Shown here: positions 6,539 through 14,332 of the stretch, in pieces
Layout of the letters: every line of letters starts with the position of its first letter
Position numbering within the stretch: the first letter of the stretch is position 1
From: an uncultured Clostridia bacterium
GTDB taxonomy: Bacteria; Bacillota; Clostridia; Christensenellales; Aristaeellaceae
Direction: 5' to 3'
Assembly (NCBI GenBank): GCA_946410395.1
Contig: CAMKAE010000018.1
Coordinates: 1-17,720 of the forward strand
DNA length: 17,720 nucleotides
The notes under the pieces: generated by a model
Told to the model about the DNA's origin: nothing
Databases searched by the model: none
What the model saw: only the letters and a program-made list of their open reading frames with translations
Program-made: the position numbers and the translations under genes

Positions 6539-8791
6539 ATGAAAAAATGGCTTGGCGCGGCGCTGCTGGCGCTGGCGCTGGTGCTTGCCGCGGGGCTGGC
6601 CTGCGCGGAGGAAGCGCAGGACATCACGAACCAGTGCAGGTTCAAGTCCTCCGCCACCAAGTTCAAGTACACCCAGATGACCAACGGCAAGTATACCAAC
6701 TACTGGTATACCCATGCGGCGAAGCACAACTATCTGACCTTCATCGCGCCGTCGAAGACCCCGATCCACGGGCTGTATCTGTGCTTCAAGCAGATGCCGG
6801 ACGCCTATGAGATCCAGGTGCCCAAGGGCAGCGGCTGGGAGACCGTGGCGACGGGGGACCCCGCGTATTATCACGCCTATTTCGAGATCCCAGGCGGGGC
6901 GGACTCCGTGCGGGTCTGGGTGCCGACCGACACCCGGCAGGTGCTGGGCTTCAACCAGGTCTACGCCTTCTCCGAGGGCGAGGTGCCGGATTGGGTGCAG
7001 CGCTGGGAGGCACCGCTGGAGAACGCGGACATCCTGTTCATGAGCACACACCCCGACGACGAGCTGATCTTCTTCGGCGGCGCGATCCCCACTGCGGTGG
7101 ACCAGGGGCGGCGCGTGGCCGTGGCCTACATGACGTATTCCAACGAGACCCGGCGCTCGGAGCTGCTCAACGGTCTCTGGGCCCTGGGCGTGCGCAATTA
7201 CCCGGTCATCGGGCCCTTCGGCGACAGCTGGCAGAAGAGCCTCAAGGAACAGTACCGGATCATGGGCGGCGAAGAGAAAATCGAAGCCTGGACGGCGGAG
7301 GTGATCCGGCGGGTGAAGCCCCGGGTCATCGTGGCCCAGGACCTGGAGGGCGAGTACGGCCACCCGATGCACAAGATCCTGGCCGCCGCGGTGACCGAGG
7401 TCTTCAGCCAAACCGCGGACACGTCCGCGTACCCGGAGTCCGCGGCGCGATACGGCGCCTGGCAGGCTGACAAGCTGTATGTGCACCTGTGGCCGGAGAA
7501 CAGCGCCCGCTTCGACTGGGATGCCGCGCTGGCGTCCTTTGACGGAAAGACCGGCGGGGAGCTTGCCGACGAGGTCTACCGCACCATGCATGTCTCCCAG
7601 AAGGCCAGCGGCATGAGCGTGGACGACGAGGGCGTGAAGTATGACAACCACCTCTTCGGCCTGTACGCCTCCACGGTGGGCCCGGATGTGAAGGGCGGCG
7701 ACTTCTTTGAGAACCTGGCGGAAGAAACGCCCGCGGCAGCAGTGCCTGATGCGGAAACGGAGGAGGCCGGCGGCTCCGAGGAGCCGGTGACCGCCGAGAC
7801 CGCCGAGGTGCCGCAGGAGCCGGCCGTCACCGAAGCGCCGGAATCCGCGGAGAGCCCGGCGCAGCCGGAGACAACGGAGCAGCCGGCCGGCGCCTGGGTG
7901 GAGGAAGACCCGGAGCTGGCCGCGATCCTGCCGCCGCTCAACGCCAAGGGCTTCCTGGATGCGGGCGAGTTCGTCTTCTCCAGCGACGAGCGGGGGCTGT
8001 ACGTCTACATCAGTACCGGCTGGCACATCGTGGTGCGCCGGGGCTACGAGGTGCCGGACAAGAAGCATCCCTTCTACTTCTTTGAGGCGGATATCCGCTG
8101 CGATGTGGAAAACGGCGTGCTGCCGGTGACCGTGTTCGCGGACCCGGAGCACCCCCGGAGCACGCACAAGTTTGTCCGGAACATCGCCTCGGAGAACCGG
8201 GTGGCCTTTGCGACCAGCACGGACTACTACACCTACCGCATCAAGCAGACCTATCCCACGGGCATCGAGGTCCGCAACGGTGAAATCTTCTTCGACGAAC
8301 CCCGGAAGAATCCGCCCACCATGCCCAACTACGAGACCCTGGCCTTCTTCCCGGACGGGCGCATCGAGAGCCACCCGAGCACGGAGATGAGCGCGCAGGA
8401 TTACCTGGATGCCGGGGCGGCCAACGTGTTCTGCTTCGGCCCCTGCCTGGTCCGGGACGGCCAGCCCACGGAGTACCTGAAGACCGCCTACGGGAGCTAC
8501 AACCCGCGCTATGCCTTCGGCATGGTGGAGCCCGGCCACTATGTGGCCCTGCTGTGCGAGGGCCGCGTGAAGCGCTCCAAGGGTGTGCAGATGACGAAGC
8601 TGACCGAGATGATGATCGAGCGGGGCTGCACGATCGCCGTCAACCTCGACGGCGGCCAGAGCGCGGTGTTCGCGTTCATGGGCGAGCAGCTCAACGAGGT
8701 GGTGAGCACCGATCCCAAGGGCAGGGCCCAGGCGGAGGTGCTGGCCTTCGGCTTCTCCGATCAGGCGGAAGCATACGAAATCGGTCCGTGA
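6539..8791 (+). CDS. Secreted PIG-L deacetylase – phosphodiester glycosidase (NAGPA) fusion
   Basis: A 750-residue exported protein. Residues 1-23 are a signal peptide (cleavage expected after ACA). Residues ~30-145 form an unassigned, probably beta-rich domain. Residues ~163-380 are a PIG-L/LmbE N-acetylglucosamine deacetylase domain: the metal-binding motif is STHPDDEL (HPDDE at 171-175), and the second metal ligand lies in EYGHPMH (His275, His278). Residues ~394-455 are a Pro/Glu/Ala/Thr-rich acidic linker. Residues ~475-745 are a phosphodiester glycosidase domain (NAGPA/DUF2233 type): NPRYAFGMVEPGHYVALL, then LTEMMIERGCTIA and the signature NLDGG (702-706). The first domain removes acetyl groups from GlcNAc-containing substrates; the second family cleaves GlcNAc-1-phosphate phosphodiesters. 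Both fit remodelling of wall glycans or teichoic-type polymers outside the cell. The real substrate is unproven. AAGGAG sits 8 bases before ATG. Confidence 0.9.
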   Translation: MKKWLGAALLALALVLAAGLACAEEAQDITNQCRFKSSATKFKYTQMTNGKYTNYWYTHAAKHNYLTFIAPSKTPIHGLYLCFKQMPDAYEIQVPKGSGWETVATGDPAYYHAYFEIPGGADSVRVWVPTDTRQVLGFNQVYAFSEGEVPDWVQRWEAPLENADILFMSTHPDDELIFFGGAIPTAVDQGRRVAVAYMTYSNETRRSELLNGLWALGVRNYPVIGPFGDSWQKSLKEQYRIMGGEEKIEAWTAEVIRRVKPRVIVAQDLEGEYGHPMHKILAAAVTEVFSQTADTSAYPESAARYGAWQADKLYVHLWPENSARFDWDAALASFDGKTGGELADEVYRTMHVSQKASGMSVDDEGVKYDNHLFGLYASTVGPDVKGGDFFENLAEETPAAAVPDAETEEAGGSEEPVTAETAEVPQEPAVTEAPESAESPAQPETTEQPAGAWVEEDPELAAILPPLNAKGFLDAGEFVFSSDERGLYVYISTGWHIVVRRGYEVPDKKHPFYFFEADIRCDVENGVLPVTVFADPEHPRSTHKFVRNIASENRVAFATSTDYYTYRIKQTYPTGIEVRNGEIFFDEPRKNPPTMPNYETLAFFPDGRIESHPSTEMSAQDYLDAGAANVFCFGPCLVRDGQPTEYLKTAYGSYNPRYAFGMVEPGHYVALLCEGRVKRSKGVQMTKLTEMMIERGCTIAVNLDGGQSAVFAFMGEQLNEVVSTDPKGRAQAEVLAFGFSDQAEAYEIGP

Positions 8792-8833
8792 CCCCGACTC
8801 AGCCGCAGCGCGACGGCGGAAGGAGAAACAAGC

Positions 8834-10102
8834 ATGTCCGGTAAAGAGAAAATGATGATCTCCGGCGGCATGCCCCTGGAAGGGGTCGTGCGGGTCAGCG
8901 GCGGCAAGAACACGTCGGTGGCGGTGATCCCGGCCACCCTGCTGTGCGACGAGCCCTGCACGATCGAAAACCTGCCGGACATCGACGACGTCCGGGCGCT
9001 GGTGGACATCCTGCGCTCCCTGGGCGCGGAGGTGGACTACGAGCCGGGCGCGTTCATGCGCGTCGATCCCCGGACGGCCCACGGCTGCCAGGTGGGATAC
9101 CGCGACGCGCAGCGCCTGCGCGCCTCCTACTACCTGATCGGCGCCCTGCTGGGCCGCCAGGGCAAGGCGGAGGTGGCCTTCCCGGGCGGCTGCAAGATCG
9201 GCACCCGGCCCATCGACCAGCACCTGAAGGGCTTCAACGCCATCGGGGCCCGGACCGAGGAGCGGGGCGGCGCCATCTTTGCCGACGCGGAGGAGCTCAC
9301 CGGCGGGGACGTGTTCTTCGACGTGGTGACGGTGGGCGGCACCATCAACGTGATGCTCGCGGCCTGCAAGGCCCAGGGCACCACCGTGCTGCACAACGCC
9401 GCCAAGGAGCCGCACATCGTCGACCTGGCCAACTTCCTCAACAGCATGGGCGCGAGGGTCAAGGGCGCAGGCACGGACACCATCCGCATCAAGGGCGAGA
9501 GCTGGCTGCACGGCACCACCTACGCCGTGATCCCCGACCAGATCGAGACCGGCACGCTGATGATCGCGGCCGCCGCCACCCACGGCGACGTGGAAATCTC
9601 CGGCTGCATCCCCACCCACATGGAGGCCCTGACGGCGAAGCTCCTGGAGATGGGCGTGCGGGTGACGGACTCCGACGACGCCATCCGCGTGCGCATGAAC
9701 GGCGCGCACCGGGCGGTGAACGTCAAGACCCAGGTCTACCCGGGCTTCCCGACGGACCTGCAGCAGCCCATGAGCGCGCTGCTGACCACGGCCCACGGCA
9801 CCAGCATCATTCAGGAGACGATCTTCGAGTCCCGCTTCAAGCACATGGACGAGCTCGTGCGCATGGGGGCCAACATCCGCGTGGTGGATCGCACGGCCAT
9901 CATCGAGGGTGTCCCGACGCTCTACGGCGCGCCGGTTACCACCACCGACCTGCGGGCGGGCGCCGCCCTGCTGGTGGCCGGCCTGATGGCCAAGGGGGAG
10001 ACCGAGATCTACGAGCCGGAGTACATTGACCGGGGCTATGAGCACATCGAGGACAAGCTGCGCTCCCTGGGCGCGGTGATCCGCCGCGAGCCGATCGAGT
10101 GA
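8834..10102 (+). CDS. murA: UDP-N-acetylglucosamine 1-carboxyvinyltransferase
   Basis: A 422-residue enzyme of normal length. It transfers enolpyruvate from phosphoenolpyruvate to UDP-GlcNAc, the first committed step of peptidoglycan synthesis, in the cytoplasm. The substrate-binding pair Lys25-Asn26 is in SGGKNTSVAVIPATLL. The catalytic loop FPGGCKIGTRPIDQHLKGF carries Cys120, the residue targeted by fosfomycin in susceptible enzymes. The active-site Asp is in YPGFPTDLQQPMSALL. The end IDRGYEHIEDKLRSLGAVI is typical. Bacillota often have two paralogues (MurA and MurZ); which one this is cannot be told here. AAGGAG precedes ATG 8834 by 8 bases. It lies in the middle of the envelope operon, 42 bases after the PIG-L fusion gene, without a promoter of its own. 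Confidence 0.95.
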   Translation: MSGKEKMMISGGMPLEGVVRVSGGKNTSVAVIPATLLCDEPCTIENLPDIDDVRALVDILRSLGAEVDYEPGAFMRVDPRTAHGCQVGYRDAQRLRASYYLIGALLGRQGKAEVAFPGGCKIGTRPIDQHLKGFNAIGARTEERGGAIFADAEELTGGDVFFDVVTVGGTINVMLAACKAQGTTVLHNAAKEPHIVDLANFLNSMGARVKGAGTDTIRIKGESWLHGTTYAVIPDQIETGTLMIAAAATHGDVEISGCIPTHMEALTAKLLEMGVRVTDSDDAIRVRMNGAHRAVNVKTQVYPGFPTDLQQPMSALLTTAHGTSIIQETIFESRFKHMDELVRMGANIRVVDRTAIIEGVPTLYGAPVTTTDLRAGAALLVAGLMAKGETEIYEPEYIDRGYEHIEDKLRSLGAVIRREPIE

Positions 10103-10138
10103 GCCGCGCCGGCGCGGATGAGAAAGGGGGTGTGGGCC

Positions 10139-10657
10139 GTGACCGATCCGTTCATTCTCCTGGGGGTGGAGGACACCGTCACCGAGGCGGAGCTTCGGCG
10201 CGCGTATCATCAAAAGGCCATGGCCTGCCATCCGGACCAGTTCCAGGACGAGGAGGCTCGTGCGGAGGCCACCCGGCGCATGGTGGCCCTGAACCGGGCC
10301 TATGAGGAAGCGCTGCGGGCGCTGGAGAACGCGCCGGCCTGGAAGCGGAACCTCCTCAGCTGCGGAGAGGCCGTGACCCTGGCCAATCAGCTGCTCAAAC
10401 AGGGCGAGCCCGAGAACGCTTTGCACCAGATGCTCCGGGCCACGTCGCGGGACGCCTCCTGGTATGCGACCCAGGGCGCGATCCTCATGGCCATGGATCA
10501 GTTCGAGTCCGCCGAGCAGTCCTACCGGGAGGCTGTGCGGATGGACGCGGCCAACATTCACTACCGGGCCGAGCTGCTCAAGGCCAACGAGGCCTACCGG
10601 AATTCAAGGAGCATCTCCGGGCGGCTCCGGCATCTGATGCGCAAGGACAGGCACTGA
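10139..10657 (+). CDS. J-domain protein with TPR-like C-terminus
   Basis: A 172-residue protein. Residues 1-65 are a J domain: DPFILLGVEDTVTEAELRRA, then YHQKAMACHPDQF with the essential HPD at 31-33, then a third helix ending ALNRAYEEAL. Such domains stimulate DnaK ATP hydrolysis. Residues ~80-150 hold TPR-like helices (LANQLLKQGEPENALHQML, then AMDQFESAEQSYREAVRMD) that would bind a partner. The Gly/Phe region and zinc fingers of true DnaJ are absent, so this is a specialised co-chaperone, perhaps for the envelope proteins encoded around it. An ATG at 10118 is in frame but has no ribosome binding site. GTG 10139 has AAAGGGGGTG ending 6 bases upstream and starts directly before the J domain, so I chose it. 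Confidence 0.85.
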   Translation: MTDPFILLGVEDTVTEAELRRAYHQKAMACHPDQFQDEEARAEATRRMVALNRAYEEALRALENAPAWKRNLLSCGEAVTLANQLLKQGEPENALHQMLRATSRDASWYATQGAILMAMDQFESAEQSYREAVRMDAANIHYRAELLKANEAYRNSRSISGRLRHLMRKDRH

Positions 10658-10658
10658 C

Positions 10659-10686
10659 ACCCGGCGCGGAAGGCGCACCGGGTTTT
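10659..10686 (+). terminator. Weak hairpin with short T-run between the J-domain and FHA genes
   Basis: ACCCGG (10659-10664) pairs with CCGGGT (10678-10683), and CGC with GCG inside, leaving a two-base bulge. TTTT follows at 10683-10686. It starts one base after the stop codon. The T-run is short, so it is more likely a partial attenuator or processing site than a full stop. Confidence 0.35.
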
Positions 10687-10713
10687 CATGGTTTTGGAGA
10701 GGAGACGCACGCG

Positions 10714-11310
10714 ATGGCTCCGGATGTCTATCAGGTTGTGGCTTACGCGATGCGCTATTGGTTTGCGCTGCTGGGCGCGCTGATCGTCTGGCGGACGTTC
10801 CGCTGGCTGCGCAAGGACCGGCAGGCGAAGCACCGGCGGCTGCGCAGCCTGCCGGACGCGGGGATGATCGGCGAGCTTGCGGTGCTCGCCGGCAGCGATG
10901 AACTGCAGAGCGGCATGTCGGTGCCGGTGCCCCGGGAGGGCGTGCTGGGCAGCGCGCGCACCTGCGACATCACGGTGCCCGTGCCCGGCGTGGCGCGGGA
11001 GCACATCTATTTCCGCTACGAGTCCGCCGGGAGGCTGGTGATCGAGCCGGGCTTCCGCCAGATCTGCCGGATCGACGGCGTGCCGGTGACGGCCCGCAGC
11101 GCCCGCAAACGCCCCGCCGCGCTGGCGCACGGCAGCGTGCTGGAGGTGGGGGAGGCCGCGCTTTGCATGCGGTTTTTCGTGGGCTTTGCGGGTGAACTTC
11201 GGCCCGCCCTGGCGGAGGACACGCCGGCCGCGGCGCTGCGCTACGGCGCGGTCCCCGCGCGCCCCGATGAGGCGGGAAGCGCGTACGGCAATGAGGAGGT
11301 GCGGGGGTGA
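10714..11310 (+). CDS. Membrane-anchored FHA-domain protein with degenerate phosphothreonine site
   Basis: A 198-residue protein. Residues ~9-27 form one membrane segment (VAYAMRYWFALLGALIVW), followed by basic residues that should face the cytoplasm. Residues ~55-157 are an FHA domain: VLGSARTCDITVPVPGVARE and H97, then RLVIEPGF and CRIDGVPV. Canonical FHA domains bind phosphothreonine through GR, SxxH and NG. Here these read G79-S80, A94-R95-E96-H97 and D-G, so the Arg and Ser that hold the phosphate are missing. FHA–FtsW/RodA–PBP is a recurring gene order in Actinobacteria and Clostridia, where the FHA protein links phospho-signalling to wall synthesis. No Ser/Thr kinase or phosphatase gene is in this window. 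Its stop overlaps the next start in GTGA, so the two are translationally coupled. Confidence 0.85.
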   Translation: MAPDVYQVVAYAMRYWFALLGALIVWRTFRWLRKDRQAKHRRLRSLPDAGMIGELAVLAGSDELQSGMSVPVPREGVLGSARTCDITVPVPGVAREHIYFRYESAGRLVIEPGFRQICRIDGVPVTARSARKRPAALAHGSVLEVGEAALCMRFFVGFAGELRPALAEDTPAAALRYGAVPARPDEAGSAYGNEEVRG

Positions 11311-12563
11311 GACGGAACCGGAAGGAGGACAAGGCACGTCGGGCCGGCAAGGGCTTGGTCTGGGCCGTGATGCTCTTCTTTTTCAGCGCGTTTCTGCTCC
11401 TGGGCCTGCGGGACATGGCCTATCAGGGCTTTCTGCTGGCGGTGACGGTCCCGGCCATGATCTGGCTGGGCTCCAATGTGCTGCCGCTGCTCTTCCCCTC
11501 GGACCGGCTGCTGCTGTCTCTGACCAACTTTCTCTGCGCGCTGGGCGTGCTGGTGCTCTACGACACCAGCCCGTCGGACGCCTACAGTCAGATGGCGTTT
11601 TACGGCATCGGCATCGCCGCCATGGGCGTGTGCATCTGGGTGGTGCGCCTCAGCGGCTCCGGCCGGCGCCTCTCCCGGATGCTGATCCCGCTCTCCCTGC
11701 TGCTGCTCTCCCTGCCGCTGCTGATGGGGACGGAGATCAACGGCGCGCGCAACTGGATCCGCGTGGCGGGCGTCTCCTTTCAGCCGAGCGAGGCGGTGAA
11801 GATTCTGATGCTGATCGTGCTGGCGGCCTTCATGTCCCGCCGGCGCTTCTGGATCTGGTTCCCCTTCGCGGTGGTCTGCCTGGGGCTGCTGATGCTGCAG
11901 AAGGACCTGGGCACGGCCCTGCTCTACTACGGCGTGGCGCTGCTGATGTATTTCGCCTCCTGCGGCTCCTTTGCGGTGCTGGGGGCCGGCCTGGCCGGCG
12001 GGGCCGGCGCGGCCTTCCTGGGCTACCGGATGTTCGCCCATGTCCGCCGCCGGGTGGCGGTGTGGCGCAACCCCTGGGCGGACTATGAGAACGCGGGCTA
12101 CCAGATCGCCCAGGGCTTGATGGCGATCGCCTCCGGCGGCCTGCTCGGCGTGGGGCTGGGACTCGGAGACCCCACGCGCATTCCCGAGTACCGCAACGAC
12201 TTCATCTTTGCGGTGATCTGCGAGCAGTTCGGGCTGATCTTTGCCGTGTGTGTGCTGGCGATGTATGTGGCGCTGGTCTGGCGCGGGGCGACGGTGGCCA
12301 TGGCGGCGCGGCGGAGCTTCCACGGCCTGCTGGCCATGGGCGCGACGCTGATGCTGGGCCTGCAGACCTTCGTCATCATCGGCGGCGTGATCAAGCTGAT
12401 CCCGCTCACCGGCGTCACGCTGCCCTTTGTCAGCTACGGCGGCAGCTCGCTGCTGTCGAGCATGTGCCTGATCGGGCTGATCCAGGGGGTCTCCAGCCTC
12501 AACGAGGACGATCTGCGCGAGGATGCCCGCCTGGCCTACCTGGGAGAGGGGGCGGGCCTGTGA
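11307..12563 (+). CDS. SEDS-family peptidoglycan glycosyltransferase (FtsW/RodA type)
   Basis: A 418-residue polytopic membrane protein with about ten hydrophobic segments. SEDS proteins polymerise lipid II and work with a class B PBP. Conserved pieces are GARNWI (146-151) with FQPSE, QKDLGTALLYY (QPDLGTA in most members), and DPTRIPEYRNDFIFAVICEQ, where Asp298 matches the essential Asp of the fourth outer loop (E. coli FtsW Asp297). The family signature IPLTGVTLPFVSYGGSSLL is at 365-383. The polymerase active site thus looks intact. Whether it acts in division or elongation cannot be decided; the neighbouring DivIC-like gene hints at division. The GTG start overlaps the FHA stop (GTGA at 11307-11310), with GGAGGTG just ahead. 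The gene end overlaps the PBP start in the same way (12560-12563). Confidence 0.93.
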   Translation: MRRNRKEDKARRAGKGLVWAVMLFFFSAFLLLGLRDMAYQGFLLAVTVPAMIWLGSNVLPLLFPSDRLLLSLTNFLCALGVLVLYDTSPSDAYSQMAFYGIGIAAMGVCIWVVRLSGSGRRLSRMLIPLSLLLLSLPLLMGTEINGARNWIRVAGVSFQPSEAVKILMLIVLAAFMSRRRFWIWFPFAVVCLGLLMLQKDLGTALLYYGVALLMYFASCGSFAVLGAGLAGGAGAAFLGYRMFAHVRRRVAVWRNPWADYENAGYQIAQGLMAIASGGLLGVGLGLGDPTRIPEYRNDFIFAVICEQFGLIFAVCVLAMYVALVWRGATVAMAARRSFHGLLAMGATLMLGLQTFVIIGGVIKLIPLTGVTLPFVSYGGSSLLSSMCLIGLIQGVSSLNEDDLREDARLAYLGEGAGL

Positions 12564-13816
12564 AACGGCAGCGGATCCGCTACAAGCTCCTCGCCCTGCT
12601 GGTCTTTGCGCTCTTCGGCGGGCTGGTGGTCTACGGCGGGTACACCTACCTGACCAACGGCAGCCGCTGGTTTGCCTACAGCAAGAATTCCCGCGTCAGC
12701 AGCCAGAAGCAGTCCGTCATCGCCGGGGACATCCTCGACCGCGACGGCACGGTGCTGGCAACCACGGACGCGGACGGCGCGCGGGTTTATCAGGCGGACG
12801 AGGCCGCCCGGCGTGCGATGGTGCACCTGCTGGGGGACACGGCCAACCATGTGGCCAACGCCGTGGAGAGCTTCCAGAGCAGTTATCTGTACGGCTTCCG
12901 GGCAACGCTTTGGGAGCGGATCGCGGACCTGCGCTCCGGCGAGGCGCGCAGGGGCGACACGGTGCAGCTGAACGTGTCGGCGCCGCTGACCACGGCGCTC
13001 TCGGAGGCGCTGCGGCAGGCCTGTGATCCGGAGGACCCCCGTGGCGCGGCGGTGGTGATGAACTGGCAGACCGGGGAGATCCTGGCGGCGGTGAGCCTGC
13101 CGTCCTTTGACCCAAACGACCCGCAGGATCTGCGCGGTGCCGGCGCCCCCGCCCTGAACCGGGCGGTGCAGGGCGTGTACAGCCCCGGCCCCGCGCTTGC
13201 ACCGGTGATCCTGGCTGCGCTCTCCGAAAACGGTGAGTCCGCCGGCGGCACGCTTGGGGACATGCTCGGGCGCGTGTCCGCGGAACGGCTGCGGGCCTGG
13301 GCGGAGCGCTTCGGCTTCGGCGACAACTTTCTCTTCCGGGACCTGGTGGTGCTCAACTCGACTTATCCCGCCGGAACGGCGCCGCAGGAACTGAGCGGGG
13401 TCCGGGCCACGCCGGTTCACCTGTGCATGACCGCGGCCGCCGTTGCCAACGGCGGGCTGATGATGGAGCCCCGGCTGCTGCTGCGGGTGACGGGGCCGGG
13501 CGGCGCGCAGCGGCTGTCCTTTACCGCCGCGGAATACCGCTGGGTGATGACACCAGAGGAGGCCGCCCGGGTTTGTGAAGGCCTGCGGGCGCTCACCCCG
13601 GCCGGCCTGCCGGACGGCGTTATCGGCATCGCCGGTCCCTCCGGGGCGGACAGCTGGTTCCTGGGCTGCATGACGGCGGACGACATGCCCCTGGCCCTGT
13701 GCCTGGTGGCCGAGCAGGAGGGCGACCGGGATACGGCGCTTTCCGCCGCGCGGCAGATCTTTGCCTGGATGGCGGAGCGGGAGGCTGCTCCGGCGATGGA
13801 CATCGCCGGAAAATGA
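12560..13816 (+). CDS. Class B PBP homologue, apparent pseudoenzyme (transpeptidase motifs lost)
   Basis: A 418-residue protein with one N-terminal membrane segment (~9-30). A pedestal start, VIAGDILDRDGTVLATT (53-69), corresponds to the RGxIxDRxGxxLA of class B PBPs. A transpeptidase-type domain follows from about 163 (AAVVMNWQTGEILAAVSLP). Landmarks remain, but the catalytic residues do not. The usual YxPGSxxK is Y207-S-P-G-P-A-L-A214, with Pro211 for the acylated Ser and Ala214 for Lys. The stretch that should hold SxN is shortened (from ALSENGES to AWAERFGFG). The KTG motif in AGKTGTA is AGPSGAD (358-364). The downstream WFLG, ATPVHLCMTAAAVANGG and final helix are preserved. The gene is full frame with no stop codon, coupled to the SEDS gene by GTGA overlap, so it is maintained rather than decayed. 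The likely role is a structural or activating subunit for the SEDS polymerase. The longer frame back to 12248 lies inside the SEDS gene and is rejected. Confidence 0.88.
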   Translation: MKRQRIRYKLLALLVFALFGGLVVYGGYTYLTNGSRWFAYSKNSRVSSQKQSVIAGDILDRDGTVLATTDADGARVYQADEAARRAMVHLLGDTANHVANAVESFQSSYLYGFRATLWERIADLRSGEARRGDTVQLNVSAPLTTALSEALRQACDPEDPRGAAVVMNWQTGEILAAVSLPSFDPNDPQDLRGAGAPALNRAVQGVYSPGPALAPVILAALSENGESAGGTLGDMLGRVSAERLRAWAERFGFGDNFLFRDLVVLNSTYPAGTAPQELSGVRATPVHLCMTAAAVANGGLMMEPRLLLRVTGPGGAQRLSFTAAEYRWVMTPEEAARVCEGLRALTPAGLPDGVIGIAGPSGADSWFLGCMTADDMPLALCLVAEQEGDRDTALSAARQIFAWMAEREAAPAMDIAGK

Positions 13817-13884
13817 AAAACCGTGCAGGAATTCGGGACGGCTTTCTCGAAATCAGGATACATCCGGAACGGGGAGGAACGGAC

Positions 13885-14256
13885 ATGCGGGAACGACTGC
13901 GGCAAATTCAGGTTCGCTGGCCGGTCGCTGTGCTGGCGGTGATTCTGGCGGTCGGCATGATGATCGTCTTTGTTGCCACGGGCAGAAACGCTGCAGTGAA
14001 CAGCAGAAGCGTCGAGAAGGACAAGCAGACGAGCCTGTCCATCACCGAGCAGGCGCTGGCCGAGGAACAGAGCCGCCTGGACAGCGTGGGCAAGAACGCT
14101 TATATTGAGGCGGAAGCCCGCAAGGAGGGCATGATCCGGGAGGGCGAGCTGATCTTTCATGTGGAGAACCCCGAGCAGCTGGACTGCTACACCGAGGCGG
14201 AGTGGCAGAGGCTGACCGAAGAGCGGCGGGTGCTGACGGCGGACTCGGAGCGATAG
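13885..14256 (+). CDS. DivIC/FtsB/FtsL-like septum formation initiator protein
   Basis: A 123-residue bitopic membrane protein. Residues ~13-32 are a membrane segment (PVAVLAVILAVGMMIVFVA) after a short basic cytoplasmic tail. Residues ~40-70 are a polar coiled-coil-like helix (SITEQALAEEQSRLDSVGK). Residues 73-96, YIEAEARKEGMIREGELIFH, match the DivIC/FtsB ending (yIExxARexlgxvxPGExvf). Such proteins assemble in the divisome and help activate the FtsW–PBP synthase, which fits its position behind a SEDS–PBP pair. The frame is open further upstream, but GGGGAGG (13871-13877) is 7 bases before ATG 13885, which begins just ahead of the membrane helix. It is the last gene of the operon; a strong terminator follows 8 bases after its stop. 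DivIC and FtsL are hard to tell apart at this length. Confidence 0.85.
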   Translation: MRERLRQIQVRWPVAVLAVILAVGMMIVFVATGRNAAVNSRSVEKDKQTSLSITEQALAEEQSRLDSVGKNAYIEAEARKEGMIREGELIFHVENPEQLDCYTEAEWQRLTEERRVLTADSER

Positions 14257-14263
14257 CGCAGAC

Positions 14264-14294
14264 GGCTGCGGCGTGGCTTGCCGCGGCCTTTTTT
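14264..14294 (+). terminator. Strong intrinsic terminator of the envelope operon
   Basis: GGCTGCGGC (14264-14272) pairs with GCCGCGGCC (14280-14288), nine pairs including one G·U, with a 7-base loop and six T (14289-14294). It lies 8 bases after the DivIC-like stop codon. Confidence 0.9.
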
Positions 14295-14332
14295 GCACAC
14301 AGGCGGGACCGGGACAGAAGCGGAGGAGCGGC

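Noticed and set aside
6512..10561. A 1349-residue open frame on the minus strand
   Set aside because: It runs antisense to four well-recognised + strand genes, is rich in His, Gly, Arg and Ala in the manner of high-GC shadow frames, and shows no domain.
12248..12559. A longer N-terminus for the PBP homologue
   Set aside because: It would overlap the SEDS gene for 300 bases. The GTG at 12560 gives a normal membrane anchor and the same GTGA coupling as the previous gene pair.
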